Part shown: in pieces, positions 1 through 8,340 of the stretch
How positions within the stretch are numbered: position 1 is the stretch's first letter
How the letters are laid out: each line of letters begins with the position of its first letter
Assembly (NCBI GenBank): GCA_035604195.1
Contig: DATNIY010000046.1
Coordinates: 1-54,588 of the forward strand
Length of the DNA stretch: 54,588 nucleotides
Reading direction: 5' to 3'
Source: DATJLY01 sp035604195
GTDB lineage: Bacteria; Pseudomonadota; Alphaproteobacteria; ATCC43930; CGMCC-115725
Made by a program: the position numbers and the translations under genes
Notes under the pieces: model-generated
What the model was told of the DNA's origin: nothing
Database searches by the model: none
What the model saw: the letters and a program-made list of their open reading frames with translations, nothing else

Positions 1-996
1 TCGCTGCCGGACATGCTGAACCTGTCGGCCCGCGACGTGGTGCTGCCGGTCGTGCCGATGTTCCACGTCAATGCCTGGGGCACCCCCTACGGCTGCTGCC
101 TCGTCGGCGCCAAGCTGGTGATGCCCGGGGCGGGGCTCGACGGCAAGAGCCTGTGCGAACTTTTCGAAGGCGAGAAGGTGACGTTCAGCGCCGGCGTGCC
201 GACGGTGTGGTTGGGCCTCGCTAATTACCTCGCTGAAACCAAGCTGCGGCTGACCACGCTGAAACGCTTGGTCGTCGGCGGCTCGGCGGTCCCGGCGGCG
301 CTCAAGGAGGCGCTCGAAAAACGGCATGGTCTCGAGGTGATCCACGCTTGGGGCATGACCGAGATGAGTCCCCTCGGCTCCGTGGGGCGCCTCAAGGGCA
401 AGCATGACGCGCTGGACGATGCCGCGAAATCCGCCATCACCTTGAAGCAGGGCCGCGCCGTCTTCGGCGTCGATTTCAAGATCGTCGACAGCACGGGCCG
501 CGAGCTGCCGTGGGACGGCAAGGCCTTCGGCGATCTCCTGGTCAAGGGGCCGTGGATCGCCAGCGCCTATTTCAAGGAGCCGGGTTCGCCGCTGCGCGAC
601 GGCTGGTTCCCGACTGGCGACGTCGTCACCATCGATGCCGACGGCTACATCGACATCACCGACCGCTCCAAGGACGTGATCAAGAGCGGCGGCGAGTGGA
701 TCAGCTCGATCACGCTCGAAAACATCGCCGTCGCGCACCCCGGCGTCGCCGAGGCGGCAGTGATCGGCGTGCCCCACCCGAAATGGAGCGAGCGGCCGCT
801 CCTCGTCGTACAGAAAAAGCGCGACGCCCAGGTCGAGCGCGCGGAACTCCTCGAATTCTATGAAGGGAAGGTCGCAAAGTGGTGGATCCCCGACGACGTG
901 GTCTTCGTCGAGGCGCTGCCGCACACCGCCACGGGCAAGCTGCTCAAGACGCAGCTGCGCCGCGACTACGGCGACTACCGATTGCCCGACAGCTGA
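1..996 (+). CDS. Acyl-CoA ligase (AMP-forming), C-terminal part
   Basis: The gene is open from the first base of the window, so its N-terminus lies upstream; about 331 residues remain. It activates a carboxylic acid to an acyl-AMP and then an acyl-CoA. Visible ANL-superfamily motifs are VVPMFHVNAWG near the cut end, the GMTEMSPLG adenylate-binding segment, YFKEPGSPLRDGWFPTGD and the hinge DRSKDVIKSGGEWIS. The catalytic lysine motif TATGKLLKTQLRRDY is near the C-terminus. The wording around the FHVNAWG and FSAGVPTVWLGL segments is like the medium/long-chain and 3-methylmercaptopropionate (DmdB-like) ligases; the substrate is an inference. It converges with the S41 peptidase gene and the two stop regions overlap by 22 bases. 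Confidence 0.93.
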   Translation, partial: SLPDMLNLSARDVVLPVVPMFHVNAWGTPYGCCLVGAKLVMPGAGLDGKSLCELFEGEKVTFSAGVPTVWLGLANYLAETKLRLTTLKRLVVGGSAVPAALKEALEKRHGLEVIHAWGMTEMSPLGSVGRLKGKHDALDDAAKSAITLKQGRAVFGVDFKIVDSTGRELPWDGKAFGDLLVKGPWIASAYFKEPGSPLRDGWFPTGDVVTIDADGYIDITDRSKDVIKSGGEWISSITLENIAVAHPGVAEAAVIGVPHPKWSERPLLVVQKKRDAQVERAELLEFYEGKVAKWWIPDDVVFVEALPHTATGKLLKTQLRRDYGDYRLPDS

Positions 997-2336
997 GCGC
1001 GCGCCGCGGGGTGCGCCATGATCTCGTGGAGTTCGGCGAGCGCGCGCGCGAGCTGGTAGTCCCGCGACGTGCCGATGAGAGTCGGATCGATCGTGCCCTC
1101 CGCCTCCTCGCCGTCGGCTTCGCCGCCTCGCGCGCTCGCCGTGGTTGAATCCGCCGCCCCGCTCTCCCCCGGCTCCCGATTGTTGAGCGCGCCGCGCAAA
1201 TCGGATTCGTGGATCAGCTCTTCCTCGGCAGACTGCTCGTCCTTGGGCAGGAGCACGCGCACATCCGGCGCGATGCCATGCTCCTGGATCGAGCGGCCGG
1301 AGGGCGTGTAGTAGCGCGCGGTGGTCAGGCGCAACGCGCCGTGCCCGTCCAAGGGAATGATGGTCTGAACCGAGCCCTTGCCGAAGCTGCGCGTTCCCAC
1401 GATCACCGCGCGGTGGCGGTCCTGGAGGGCGCCCGCGACGATTTCGGAAGCCGAGGCGGAGGCGCCGTTGATCAGCACGACCATGGGCACGCCCTTCAAC
1501 CGGTCGCCGCCGGGTGGCGCGTGATAGACGTGGTCGTCGTCGCTCTCGCGTCCGCGCGTCGAGACGACCGTGCCGCCGTCGAAGAAGTCGCTGGCGACGC
1601 GCACCGATTCGTCGAGCAATCCGCCTGGATCGTTGCGCAAGTCGAGGACGAAACCGTCGAGCCTGCCGCCGGCCTCGCGCGTTAGGCCGTCGATCGCGGC
1701 AAGCAGCTCCTGCTGCGTCTTCTCGGCAAAGTTGCTGATCCGGGCATAGCCGATGTGTCCGGGCTCGAGCTTCCACTTCACCGAGGCAATGCGGATGACG
1801 GCGCGGGTGAGCGTCACGTCGAAGGGGGGCTGGTTGTGGCGGCCGATGGAGATACTGACCTTGGAGCCGACCTCGCCGCGCAGCGCGTCGACGACGTCCT
1901 TGAGATTCATGCCGTCGGTCACCTTACCGTCGATCCTGAGGATGACGTCGCCCGAGCGAACGCCGGCGCGCGCCGCCGGCGTGTCGTCGATGGGCGCGAT
2001 GATCTTGGGCCGGCCGTCCTCGCGCGTGAGCTCGGCACCGATGCCCGCGAATTCGCCCTGGCTGTCGTCGAGCATCTCCTGGTATTCGCTTTCGCTCATG
2101 TAGTCGGAATGCGGATCGAGGCCGGTCAGCATGCCCTTGAGCGAATTGGCGACGAGTTTGCCCTCGCTGACGGGATCGACATAGCTCGCGCGCACTCGGT
2201 CGAGCACCGTGCGGTAGAGCGCGAAATCGGCGTCGTTGTCGCCCTCGGCCGTTTGCGGCGGCGCGGAAGAGCAGCCGACCAGTGCGAGGAAGGCGAGCGA
2301 GGCTGCGACAGCGAGGCGAAGGCAGGAACTGGTCAT
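975..2336 (-). CDS. S41-family C-terminal processing peptidase, lipoprotein
   Basis: A 453-residue periplasmic serine protease of the CtpA/Prc type. The chosen ATG gives a short basic start, a hydrophobic stretch and a lipobox ending LVGC, so it is probably a lipoprotein. A PDZ domain follows (AARAGVRSGDVILRIDG), then the S41 core with the serine in NGASASASEIVAGALQD and the lysine in GTRSFGKGSVQT: the family's Ser-Lys dyad. The C-terminal tail after about residue 370 is acidic and low-complexity, ending in a helix-like segment. A start 20 codons upstream (2396) is possible but would put an uncleaved extension before the signal sequence. Typical substrates are misfolded or C-terminally tagged envelope proteins; the actual target is unknown. 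Confidence 0.92.
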   Translation of the reverse strand: MTSSCLRLAVAASLAFLALVGCSSAPPQTAEGDNDADFALYRTVLDRVRASYVDPVSEGKLVANSLKGMLTGLDPHSDYMSESEYQEMLDDSQGEFAGIGAELTREDGRPKIIAPIDDTPAARAGVRSGDVILRIDGKVTDGMNLKDVVDALRGEVGSKVSISIGRHNQPPFDVTLTRAVIRIASVKWKLEPGHIGYARISNFAEKTQQELLAAIDGLTREAGGRLDGFVLDLRNDPGGLLDESVRVASDFFDGGTVVSTRGRESDDDHVYHAPPGGDRLKGVPMVVLINGASASASEIVAGALQDRHRAVIVGTRSFGKGSVQTIIPLDGHGALRLTTARYYTPSGRSIQEHGIAPDVRVLLPKDEQSAEEELIHESDLRGALNNREPGESGAADSTTASARGGEADGEEAEGTIDPTLIGTSRDYQLARALAELHEIMAHPAARAQLSGNR

Positions 2337-2358
2337 CTCGTAACGAATGGCTCCGACC

Positions 2359-2377
2359 GAGTAAACATGGAGTAAAC
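2359..2377. repeat. Direct repeat, two copies of GAGTAAAC one helical turn apart
   Basis: The 8-base unit occurs at 2359-2366 and 2370-2377, an 11-base spacing, just upstream of the S41 peptidase start. Identical half-sites on one face of the helix suggest a regulator-binding site. No regulator can be named. Confidence 0.45.
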
Positions 2378-2501
2378 TAAGGCCATCGCAATCCACCGGA
2401 CGCTGCGGTGGCCGGCCCGCGCCGACCTCGGCCGCGCCGGCGGTTTGCGCGGGCCGCCATTATGGCCGAGAACGAGCGCGCGACGCTAGGGGCTCCGCGG
2501 C

Positions 2502-2843
2502 TCAGCGCCGCATCTTGGTGTCGATGAGATCGCGGACTTTGCGATGCTCCCAATCCTGGGTTGTCCACGGCAGCATCTCATAGGCGTGGAGCGCGTGCAG
2601 ACATAGGAGCAGGCCCCAGCCGATCATCGGCGCGTAGAACCAAGCCGGGCCCGGGGTGGTTGAGTCGATCAGGAACAGCACGAAATTAATCACGACATAG
2701 GCGGTGAGATGGGTGTAGAAGGCGCGCAGCGACCGGACCCGGCGCCACGCCCACTGCTCGAGTTCGACCATGCGTGCGGCCTCCCGCGCGGCAAACCCGG
2801 GCCGCAATTCGGTGGGTTCGCTGTCTTGACCACGGACCGTCAT
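2502..2843 (-). CDS. 2TM-domain small membrane protein
   Basis: A 113-residue protein matching the 2TM domain family. A basic, aromatic-rich segment (WAWRRVRSLRAFYTHL) precedes the first membrane helix (about residues 47-62). A short loop with TTPGPAWF and a second helix (about 70-88) follow, and then a polar tail. The arrangement helix - short loop - helix with a preceding H and following WE is the usual family layout. The family is often fused to histidine kinases but also occurs alone, as here. It diverges from the lipoprotein gene starting at 2868 with only 24 bases between start codons. Function unknown. Confidence 0.75.
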   Translation of the reverse strand: MTVRGQDSEPTELRPGFAAREAARMVELEQWAWRRVRSLRAFYTHLTAYVVINFVLFLIDSTTPGPAWFYAPMIGWGLLLCLHALHAYEMLPWTTQDWEHRKVRDLIDTKMRR

Positions 2844-2867
2844 TTACGGTTACCTTCCACCCCCGAA

Positions 2868-3323
2868 ATGCCGAGCACGAAACCGTTTCCGCGATATGGT
2901 GCCTTGCCCGTCAACCGGCTGATCATTCTGGCGCTTTGCTTGCTCCTGGTGACCGGGTGCTGGTCCTCGACCGTCCCGCATTCGACGTATTTTATCGTGA
3001 CTTTCCGACCGGGGACACAGGAACCTTCCGAGCAGGGCAAGACGGCGCTCGCCAATGCGCTCGGCGCCGCGCAGGACCAAAGGCCCGATTTCGTCGCGAT
3101 CGTCGGGAGCGCGCCGGCGGCGGCCGGCGCCGCTGCCGCCGGCAATCTCGCGCGGGAGCGCGCCGACGCCATCGCCGCGGCGCTGGTCAAGGCCGGGGTC
3201 GATGCCCGCCTTATCAGCAAGGATATCCGCGCCGTCGACGACAAGTCCTTCGCCGAGAGGCAGGACAACCTGATCGTCCAGCTCGGCTACGGCAAGGAAG
3301 CCCCGGCTGCGGTGGCAAAATGA
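2868..3323 (+). CDS. OmpA-like lipoprotein
   Basis: A 151-residue protein. The ATG at 2868 is chosen because it places a signal sequence (LIILALCLLLVTGC) with a lipobox near the start; longer upstream reading has no signal. The mature part resembles a short OmpA C-terminal, peptidoglycan-associated fold: an initial beta strand (TYFIVTFRPG), an Ala-rich segment, then RERADAIAAALVKAGVDARLIS, which matches the ERA-DAV-AL helix of OmpA-like domains. The usual NRRVEI end is replaced by QDNLIVQLGYG, so it is a diverged member. Likely outer-membrane anchored and wall-facing. Confidence 0.7.
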   Translation: MPSTKPFPRYGALPVNRLIILALCLLLVTGCWSSTVPHSTYFIVTFRPGTQEPSEQGKTALANALGAAQDQRPDFVAIVGSAPAAAGAAAAGNLARERADAIAAALVKAGVDARLISKDIRAVDDKSFAERQDNLIVQLGYGKEAPAAVAK

Positions 3324-3355
3324 TGTCCGCGCCCGGCCTCGGACCGGGTCGCGCG

Positions 3356-3529
3356 TCAGAATATGACCGAGCCGGCCATGAGCCCCATGACCAGAAAGAT
3401 CACGAAAATCACCAAGAACAGGAAAAACAGGATTTTCGCGATGCCCGCGGTGGCGGCGGAGATGCCGGTGAAGCCGAACAGCCCCGCGACGATCGAGATG
3501 ATGAAGAAAATGACCGCCCACCGAAGCAT
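3356..3529 (-). CDS. DUF1328-family small membrane protein
   Basis: A 57-residue hydrophobic protein beginning MLRWAVIFFIISIVAG, the hallmark start of DUF1328 (YtjA-like) proteins, with two membrane helices around a GFTGISAATAGIAK loop. The start at 3529 is preferred over one ten codons upstream because it matches the family start. Such proteins are short inner-membrane proteins of unknown function, often stress-associated. It converges with the OmpA-like lipoprotein gene. Confidence 0.85.
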   Translation of the reverse strand: MLRWAVIFFIISIVAGLFGFTGISAATAGIAKILFFLFLVIFVIFLVMGLMAGSVIF

Positions 3530-3600
3530 CGACACCCTCAAGACATCAATTGACCGCAAGCCGGTCCGCCGCGATTAACGTCGCCATCTGCCCCGCGGTT

Positions 3601-3619
3601 CCAACCGCCGGGCGGTTGG
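3601..3619. repeat. Perfect inverted repeat CCAACCGCC / GGCGGTTGG
   Basis: Nine-base arms separated by one base, 34 bases beyond the 3' end of tRNA-Pro. As RNA it would form an 8-bp hairpin with a 3-base loop. On the tRNA strand no T-run follows, so it is not a standard intrinsic terminator; it may help end or process the tRNA transcript. Confidence 0.4.
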
Positions 3620-3652
3620 CCGCTCGCTCGCAGCGCCGGGGACGAAACAAGC

Positions 3653-3729
3653 TGGTCGGAGTGAGAGGATTTGAACCTCCGGCCCCCGCCTCCCGAAAGC
3701 GGTGCTCTACCAGGCTGAGCTACACTCCG
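3653..3729 (-). tRNA. tRNA-Pro (CGG)
   Basis: Read on the minus strand, a 77-nt cloverleaf with encoded CCA. The acceptor stem starts CGGAGTG, the D arm has GCTC...GAGC, the anticodon stem is CCGCT/GGCGG, and the loop TTCGGGA puts anticodon CGG at 3695-3693. The T arm contains GGTTCAAATCC. The 7-base loop with GGG-A after CGG is like that of known proline tRNAs. Confidence 0.95.
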
Positions 3730-3832
3730 GCGCCGCGCGGTATAGCTTTTTCCGACCCGGGCCGCAACCGCGTTGGCGGAACCGGGGCCGGCGCATGCGG
3801 GACCTGCCTTGAAGGGTCCGCCGGCACTTTCC

Positions 3833-4849
3833 TCAGTAGCTGCGCTCGAGGCAGAAGTCGATGACCTCGTCGAGCGCCTGACGCTCGGGGCCGTCGCGGA
3901 AGGACATCAGCGCGCGGCGGGCCTCGAGCCCATATTCCCGCGCCCGTTCGCGCGTTGCGGCAAGCGTGCCGTGCCGGGACATCGTCTCGATCGCCCGTTC
4001 GAGATCGCCGTCGCGCTGCTCGAGATCTTCGAGCGTCCGGCGCCAGAATTGCTGCTCGCACTCATCCGCCGCGCGCAGCGCCAGAACCACCGGAAGCGTG
4101 ATCTTGCCATCGCGGAAATCGTCGCCGACGGTCTTGCCGAGCTCGACCTCGCAGGCAGAATAGTCGAGCATGTCGTCGACCAGTTGAAAGGCAATGCCGA
4201 GGCTGCGTCCGAAGCTGTCGAGCGCCAACTCCTCCGCCTCGGAGCGGCCGCCGAGCACCGCGCCGATGCGGCTCGCCGCGGCGAAGAGCTGCGCGGTCTT
4301 GGCATTGATGACGCAGAGATAGGCTTCCTCGGTCGTCTTGATGTCGTTCGAGGTGACGAGCTGGAGAACCTCGCCCTCGGCGATCACCGCAGAGGCGCGC
4401 GAGAGGATGTCGAGCACCTTAAGCGAGCCGTCCTCGACCATGAGCTGGAAGGCGCGGCTGAAGAGGAAATCGCCGACGAGCACCGAAGGCTTGTTGCCCC
4501 AGACCGCATTGGCGGTGGCGAGGCCGCGGCGCAGGTCGCTGGCGTCGACGACATCGTCATGCAACAGGGTCGCGGTATGAATGAACTCGACGGACGCCGC
4601 CAATGCGATATGCCGGTCGCCGCGATAGCCGCACATTCGCGACGTCGCCAGAGTCAGCATCGGCCTGAGCCGTTTGCCGCCCGCCGCGACGATGTGCCCG
4701 GCGAGTTGGGGAATGAGAGCGACCGGACTCTGCATCCGCTCGACGATCAGCGCATTGACTTGCTCGAGATCGCCCTTCAGGAGCGACGACAGACGATCGA
4801 GCGTCGGCCGCGGCTTCGCTTCGTCCTGGTCACTCAGAACCAGCGCCAC
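3833..4849 (-). CDS. Polyprenyl diphosphate synthase (octa/decaprenyl type)
   Basis: A 338-residue all-trans polyprenyl synthase that elongates farnesyl or geranylgeranyl diphosphate with IPP, making the ubiquinone side chain. Motifs: GGKRLRP, the first Asp-rich motif LLHDDVVD with the following RRG, KTAQLF, and the second Asp-rich motif LVDDMLDY; the C-terminus ends in LERSY. The GTG at 4849 is chosen because a GAGGAG ribosome site lies just before it and homologues are 320-340 residues; longer reading adds low-quality sequence. It diverges from the DUF2007 gene at 4973. Chain length cannot be read with certainty; ubiquinone-10 would be usual for an alphaproteobacterium. Confidence 0.93.
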   Translation of the reverse strand: MALVLSDQDEAKPRPTLDRLSSLLKGDLEQVNALIVERMQSPVALIPQLAGHIVAAGGKRLRPMLTLATSRMCGYRGDRHIALAASVEFIHTATLLHDDVVDASDLRRGLATANAVWGNKPSVLVGDFLFSRAFQLMVEDGSLKVLDILSRASAVIAEGEVLQLVTSNDIKTTEEAYLCVINAKTAQLFAAASRIGAVLGGRSEAEELALDSFGRSLGIAFQLVDDMLDYSACEVELGKTVGDDFRDGKITLPVVLALRAADECEQQFWRRTLEDLEQRDGDLERAIETMSRHGTLAATRERAREYGLEARRALMSFRDGPERQALDEVIDFCLERSY

Positions 4850-4972
4850 GCGACACTCCTCTCGTGCAGCCGCCACCCCGCGAACACGGCCCGCTTGACG
4901 GGGCTGCGCCCGCCGGGGAGCATAGCGCAGCCATCGAGGCTGCGACAATAGTACCGCGCCGCCGCATCGGAC

Positions 4973-5182
4973 ATGAAAGAACTGCTGCGCACCAACGATT
5001 CCGTCCGGCTGTCCTGGGTTCAGGCGCTGCTCGCCTCGGCCGGCATCCCTGCCATCGTGCTCGACACGCATACCAGCGTCATCGAAGGCAGCATCGGCGC
5101 TATTCCTCGGCGCCTCATGGTGGCCGCGGCGGATCACCCGCGCGCCAGCGCGCTCCTGCGCGCGGCGGAGGAGGCATCGTGA
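4973..5182 (+). CDS. DUF2007-family protein
   Basis: A 69-residue protein starting MKELLRTNDSVRLSWVQ, with the ALLASAGIPAIVLDTH segment and a terminal ALLRAAEEAS helix. This is the compact beta-alpha-beta layout of DUF2007, a putative signal-transducing domain. Its stop overlaps the GTG start of the methyltransferase gene (GTGA), so the two are probably translationally coupled. Function unknown; in alphaproteobacteria it is commonly found between polyprenyl synthase and methyltransferase genes, as here. Confidence 0.85.
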   Translation: MKELLRTNDSVRLSWVQALLASAGIPAIVLDTHTSVIEGSIGAIPRRLMVAAADHPRASALLRAAEEAS

Positions 5183-5937
5183 GCGCATCCGAGCCGGTGC
5201 CTTCCTTCAGCGAGGACACGCTGCTCGGCGGCCGCGTGCGCTTGCGCCAGCCGGTGACCGGCTATCGCGTCGCCATCGATCCCGTGCTGCTCGCCGCCGC
5301 GGTGCCGGCGGCTTCCGGCGACACCGTCCTCGACATCGGCTGCGGCGTCGGCGCGGCGGCGCTGTGCCTCGCGGCGCGCGTGACCGGATGCCGCGTCGTC
5401 GGCTTCGACACGCAACGCGACCTCGTCCGCCTCGCCGGCGACAACATCGCGCTCAACGCGGCAGAGCAGCGCGTCGCGGCGATGGCGGGCGATCTGCTGC
5501 GGCCGCCGCCGCGTTTAGAGCCCGGCGTCTTCGCGCATGTCATGGCCAATCCGCCCTTCCTCGCGCGCGACGCGGCAACGCCGCCGCCCGATCGCGGCAA
5601 GGCGGCGGCGCAGGTCGAGGGCGAAGCCGATCTTGCCGCCTGGCTGCGCTTTGCGCTGCTGATGGTGCGCTCCAAGGGCACGTTGACCTTCATTCATCGC
5701 GCCGATCGGCTCGAACATGTGCTGGCCAATCTCGCCGGGCGCGCCGGCGAGATCGTGGTCTTTCCCCTGTGGGCCGGTCCGCAGCGGCCGGCCAAGCGCG
5801 TCATCCTGCGCGCGCGCAAGGACGTGGCGACCCCGACGCGGCTGATGCCGGGCCTCGTGCTGCATGACGCCGAGGGCCGCTTCAGCGCGGCGGCAGAGGC
5901 GATCCTCCGCGACGGCGCCGGGCTGAGCCTGGATTAA
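5179..5937 (+). CDS. TrmN6-like SAM-dependent methyltransferase
   Basis: A 252-residue class I methyltransferase. It opens with EDTLLGGRVRLRQPVTGYRVAIDP, cut here in two parts: the GGRV and YR-AIDPVLLAA signatures typical of tRNA1(Val) adenine-37 N6-methyltransferase homologues. Motif I is VLDIGCGVGAAAL and the adenine-binding catalytic motif is NPPF, the NPPY variant of N6-adenine enzymes. The GTG start overlaps the previous stop; the next gene starts 3 bases after its stop. Substrate assignment (tRNA) is by family only. Confidence 0.82.
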   Translation: MSASEPVPSFSEDTLLGGRVRLRQPVTGYRVAIDPVLLAAAVPAASGDTVLDIGCGVGAAALCLAARVTGCRVVGFDTQRDLVRLAGDNIALNAAEQRVAAMAGDLLRPPPRLEPGVFAHVMANPPFLARDAATPPPDRGKAAAQVEGEADLAAWLRFALLMVRSKGTLTFIHRADRLEHVLANLAGRAGEIVVFPLWAGPQRPAKRVILRARKDVATPTRLMPGLVLHDAEGRFSAAAEAILRDGAGLSLD

Positions 5938-5940
5938 ACG

Positions 5941-6789
5941 ATGAGAGCACGGGATCTTCTGTTGCGGCCTTTCGACCGCTGGCGAAACACCGGACCGGTG
6001 GTGGCGGTGCTCCGTCTCGAGGGCGTCATCGGCCCGCGCGGGCGGCGCAGCCTCTCGCTCCGGCGTTATGCCGCGGCGATCGAGCGCGCCTTTGCGTTCC
6101 GCCACCTTCGCGGCGTGGCACTGGCCATCAACTCGCCGGGCGGTTCGCCCGTGCAGTCGCAACTGCTCTATCGCCGCATCCGGCAGTTCGCCGAGGAGAA
6201 GCACGTGCCGGTCTTCGCCTTCGCCGAGGATGTCGCGGCGTCCGGCGGCTATTGGCTCGCGCTCGCGGCAGACGAGGTCTATGCCGAGGAGACCTCGCTC
6301 TTGGGCTCGATCGGCGTGGTTTCCGCCGGCTTCGGCTTTGCCGCCGCGCTGGCGCGCTGGGGCGTCGAGCGACGGCTCTATACGGCGGGGCCGGACAAGT
6401 CGCTGCTCGATCCGTTCCTGCCGGAAAATCCGCGCGATGTCGAGCGGCTGACAACCCTGCAACGCGATCTCCACGACAGCTTCAAGACGCTGGTGCGTTT
6501 GCGCCGCGGCACGCGGCTCAAGGGCGAGGAAGAGGCGCTCTTCGGCGGCGAGGTGTTTACTGGCCGCCGCGCCCTGACCTTGGGGCTTGTCGACGGCATC
6601 GGCGATCTGCGCGGGGTCATGCGCGACCGCTTCGGCGCGCAGGTCCGGCTCAGATTCGTCGATCCCGAACGCCGGCGGTTTCGGCTGCCGTTCTTGGGCC
6701 TGCCGCGGCGGCCCGATATCGCCGACATCGCGACCGATCTCGCGTCTCGGCTCGAAGAGCGCTTGATCTGGGCGCGCTTCGGCTTGTGA
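5941..6789 (+). CDS. S49-family (SppA/SohB-like) peptidase
   Basis: A 282-residue short-form signal-peptide-peptidase-like protein without a clear N-terminal membrane segment. The S49 core is seen in INSPGGSP (oxyanion region), the nucleophile serine in VAASGGYWLAL, and SLLGSIGVV. The putative general-base lysine is in YTAGPDKSLLDPF, and the C-terminal motif is GEVFTGRRALTLGLVDGIG. In short S49 proteins the active site forms between protomers. It ends the DUF2007 - methyltransferase - S49 run and converges on a small lipoprotein gene at 6802. Confidence 0.9.
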   Translation: MRARDLLLRPFDRWRNTGPVVAVLRLEGVIGPRGRRSLSLRRYAAAIERAFAFRHLRGVALAINSPGGSPVQSQLLYRRIRQFAEEKHVPVFAFAEDVAASGGYWLALAADEVYAEETSLLGSIGVVSAGFGFAAALARWGVERRLYTAGPDKSLLDPFLPENPRDVERLTTLQRDLHDSFKTLVRLRRGTRLKGEEEALFGGEVFTGRRALTLGLVDGIGDLRGVMRDRFGAQVRLRFVDPERRRFRLPFLGLPRRPDIADIATDLASRLEERLIWARFGL

Positions 6790-6801
6790 GGCAGGACTGC
6801 G

Positions 6802-7026
6802 TTAGCGGCGGCCCGCCCCTGCCGGGCCCGGGTCCGTCAAGGGATTGGCATAGCCATAGCCGTTGGGGTAGCGGTCGCCCCATCCGGCCGCGGTGCCCGA
6901 GCTCTGATAGATTCCGGCGTTGTCGGGCTGATACGCGGCGCTTCTCTGCATCCAGTCGTAGCCGGTAGCGCAGCCCGCGAGGCCGGCGATGAGCGAGAGC
7001 GCAGCAATGATTGCGCCATGTCGCAT
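6802..7026 (-). CDS. Small lipoprotein of unknown function
   Basis: A 74-residue protein: MRHGAIIAALSLIAGLAGC is a lipoprotein signal with lipobox LAGC. The mature part is rich in Gly, Tyr, Asn and Pro (DRYPNGYGYANPL) and has no recognisable domain. A clear AAAGGAG ribosome site precedes the ATG at 7026. Likely anchored in the envelope. Confidence 0.7.
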   Translation of the reverse strand: MRHGAIIAALSLIAGLAGCATGYDWMQRSAAYQPDNAGIYQSSGTAAGWGDRYPNGYGYANPLTDPGPAGAGRR

Positions 7027-7113
7027 GCGGTACTCCTTTGCGGTTCCAGCGGCGCGCCCGAGAGCGGCCGAAGAAGCAATGTATTTGTCGCCGCCAACGC
7101 GCTACACCGGGGC

Positions 7114-7371
7114 ATGCTCGGCCTCAGCCTCGGCAAGCTCCTTATCCTCATTCTGCTGATCGGCATTGTCTGGTACGGATTCAAGTATGTCCAGCGGGTC
7201 GAGGAAATTCGCCAGCGGTTGCGCCGGCAGACCGGCGGGCAGCGCCGGGACGACAGCCAGGACGGCAGCCGCGCCGCGGAAGATCTCGTCAAATGTCCGC
7301 GCTGCGGCGCCTATGTCGCGGTGAAAAGCCGCGCTTCCTGCGGACGCGCCGACTGTCCCTGGGGAGGTTAA
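7114..7371 (+). CDS. PP0621-like membrane-anchored zinc-ribbon protein
   Basis: An 85-residue protein. A single N-terminal membrane helix (LLILILLIGIVWYGF) is followed by a basic linker (RRQTGGQRRDD). A C-terminal CPRCGAYV segment comes next, then two more cysteines (SCGRADCPW): a four-cysteine zinc ribbon facing the cytoplasm. Short proteins of this layout are common in proteobacteria and of unknown function. The ATG at 7114 starts directly before the membrane helix and is preferred to the ATG at 7018. Confidence 0.72.
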   Translation: MLGLSLGKLLILILLIGIVWYGFKYVQRVEEIRQRLRRQTGGQRRDDSQDGSRAAEDLVKCPRCGAYVAVKSRASCGRADCPWGG

Positions 7372-7463
7372 GCGCGCCGACCCACAAGTTGTTGTGTCGC
7401 CTTGACCCTCTGCCGTGACGCGATTATGGTGCGGTGCACCAGCAACCTTCCCCGGACAGGGCG

Positions 7464-8336
7464 ATGGCGGGCGGCGGCGCCACAGCGAGCGACAGCTTCC
7501 AGGCGCTCATTCTCAGACTCCAGCAGTTCTGGGCGGATCGGGGCTGCATCATCCTCCAGCCCTATGACGTCGAGGTCGGCGCCGGCACCTTCCATCCCGC
7601 GACGACCTTGCGTGCGCTCGGGCCGAAGCCATGGAAGGCGGCCTATGTCCAGCCCTCGCGTCGGCCGACGGACGGCCGCTACGGCGAAAACCCCAACCGG
7701 CTGCAACACTATTATCAGTTCCAGGTCATCCTGAAGCCGGCGCCGCCGGACAGCCAGGATCTCTACCTCGCCAGCCTCGCCGCGCTCGGCATCGAGGCCG
7801 GGCATCACGACATCCGCTTCGTCGAGGACGATTGGGAGAGCCCGACCCTGGGCGCCTGGGGGCTGGGCTGGGAGATCTGGCTCGACGGCATGGAGGTGAC
7901 GCAATTCACTTATTTCCAGCAGGTCGGCGGCATCGAATGCGATCCGGTCTCGACCGAGCTGACCTATGGGCTCGAGCGCCTGGCCATGTATGTCCAGGGC
8001 GTCGAAAACGTCTATGACCTCGACTACAACGGTACGGGAGTCACTTACGGCCAGGTGTTCAAGCGCGCCGAGCGCGAGTTCTCCGCCTATAATTTCGAGT
8101 ACGCCGACACCGAGCTGCTGTTCCGTCACTTCGCCGATGCCGAGAAGGAGTGCCGGGCGCTCCTCACTCGCCATCTGCCGCTCCCCGCCTATGATCAGTG
8201 CATCAAGGCGAGCCACACCTTCAATTTGCTCGATGCGCGCGGCGTCATCTCGGTGACGGAGCGCGCCGCCTATATCGGCCGCGTGCGCGCGCTCGCCAAA
8301 ACGTGCTGCGAAGGCTGGCTCGAAGGCCAGGAATAG
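7464..8336 (+). CDS. glyQ: Glycine--tRNA ligase alpha subunit
   Basis: A 290-residue alpha subunit of the alpha2-beta2 bacterial glycyl-tRNA synthetase, holding the class II catalytic core. Highly conserved segments: GCIILQPYDVEVGAGTFHP, AAYVQPSRRPTDGRYGENP, QHYYQFQVILKP and the class II motif region GLERLAMYVQGVENVYDL. A start at 7464 gives the short lead before FQALILRLQQFW that other GlyQ proteins have; a GTG at 7434 would add ten residues. Four bases separate its stop from glyS. Confidence 0.98.
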   Translation: MAGGGATASDSFQALILRLQQFWADRGCIILQPYDVEVGAGTFHPATTLRALGPKPWKAAYVQPSRRPTDGRYGENPNRLQHYYQFQVILKPAPPDSQDLYLASLAALGIEAGHHDIRFVEDDWESPTLGAWGLGWEIWLDGMEVTQFTYFQQVGGIECDPVSTELTYGLERLAMYVQGVENVYDLDYNGTGVTYGQVFKRAEREFSAYNFEYADTELLFRHFADAEKECRALLTRHLPLPAYDQCIKASHTFNLLDARGVISVTERAAYIGRVRALAKTCCEGWLEGQE

Positions 8337-8340
8337 GGCA

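Noticed and set aside
2377..2568. Minus-strand 63-codon frame between the 2TM and S41 genes
   Set aside because: Arg/Gly-rich, no family resemblance, overlaps the 2TM coding end and the repeat region.
3601..3619. Hairpin as an intrinsic terminator for tRNA-Pro
   Set aside because: The hairpin is strong but the tRNA strand has no T-run after it.
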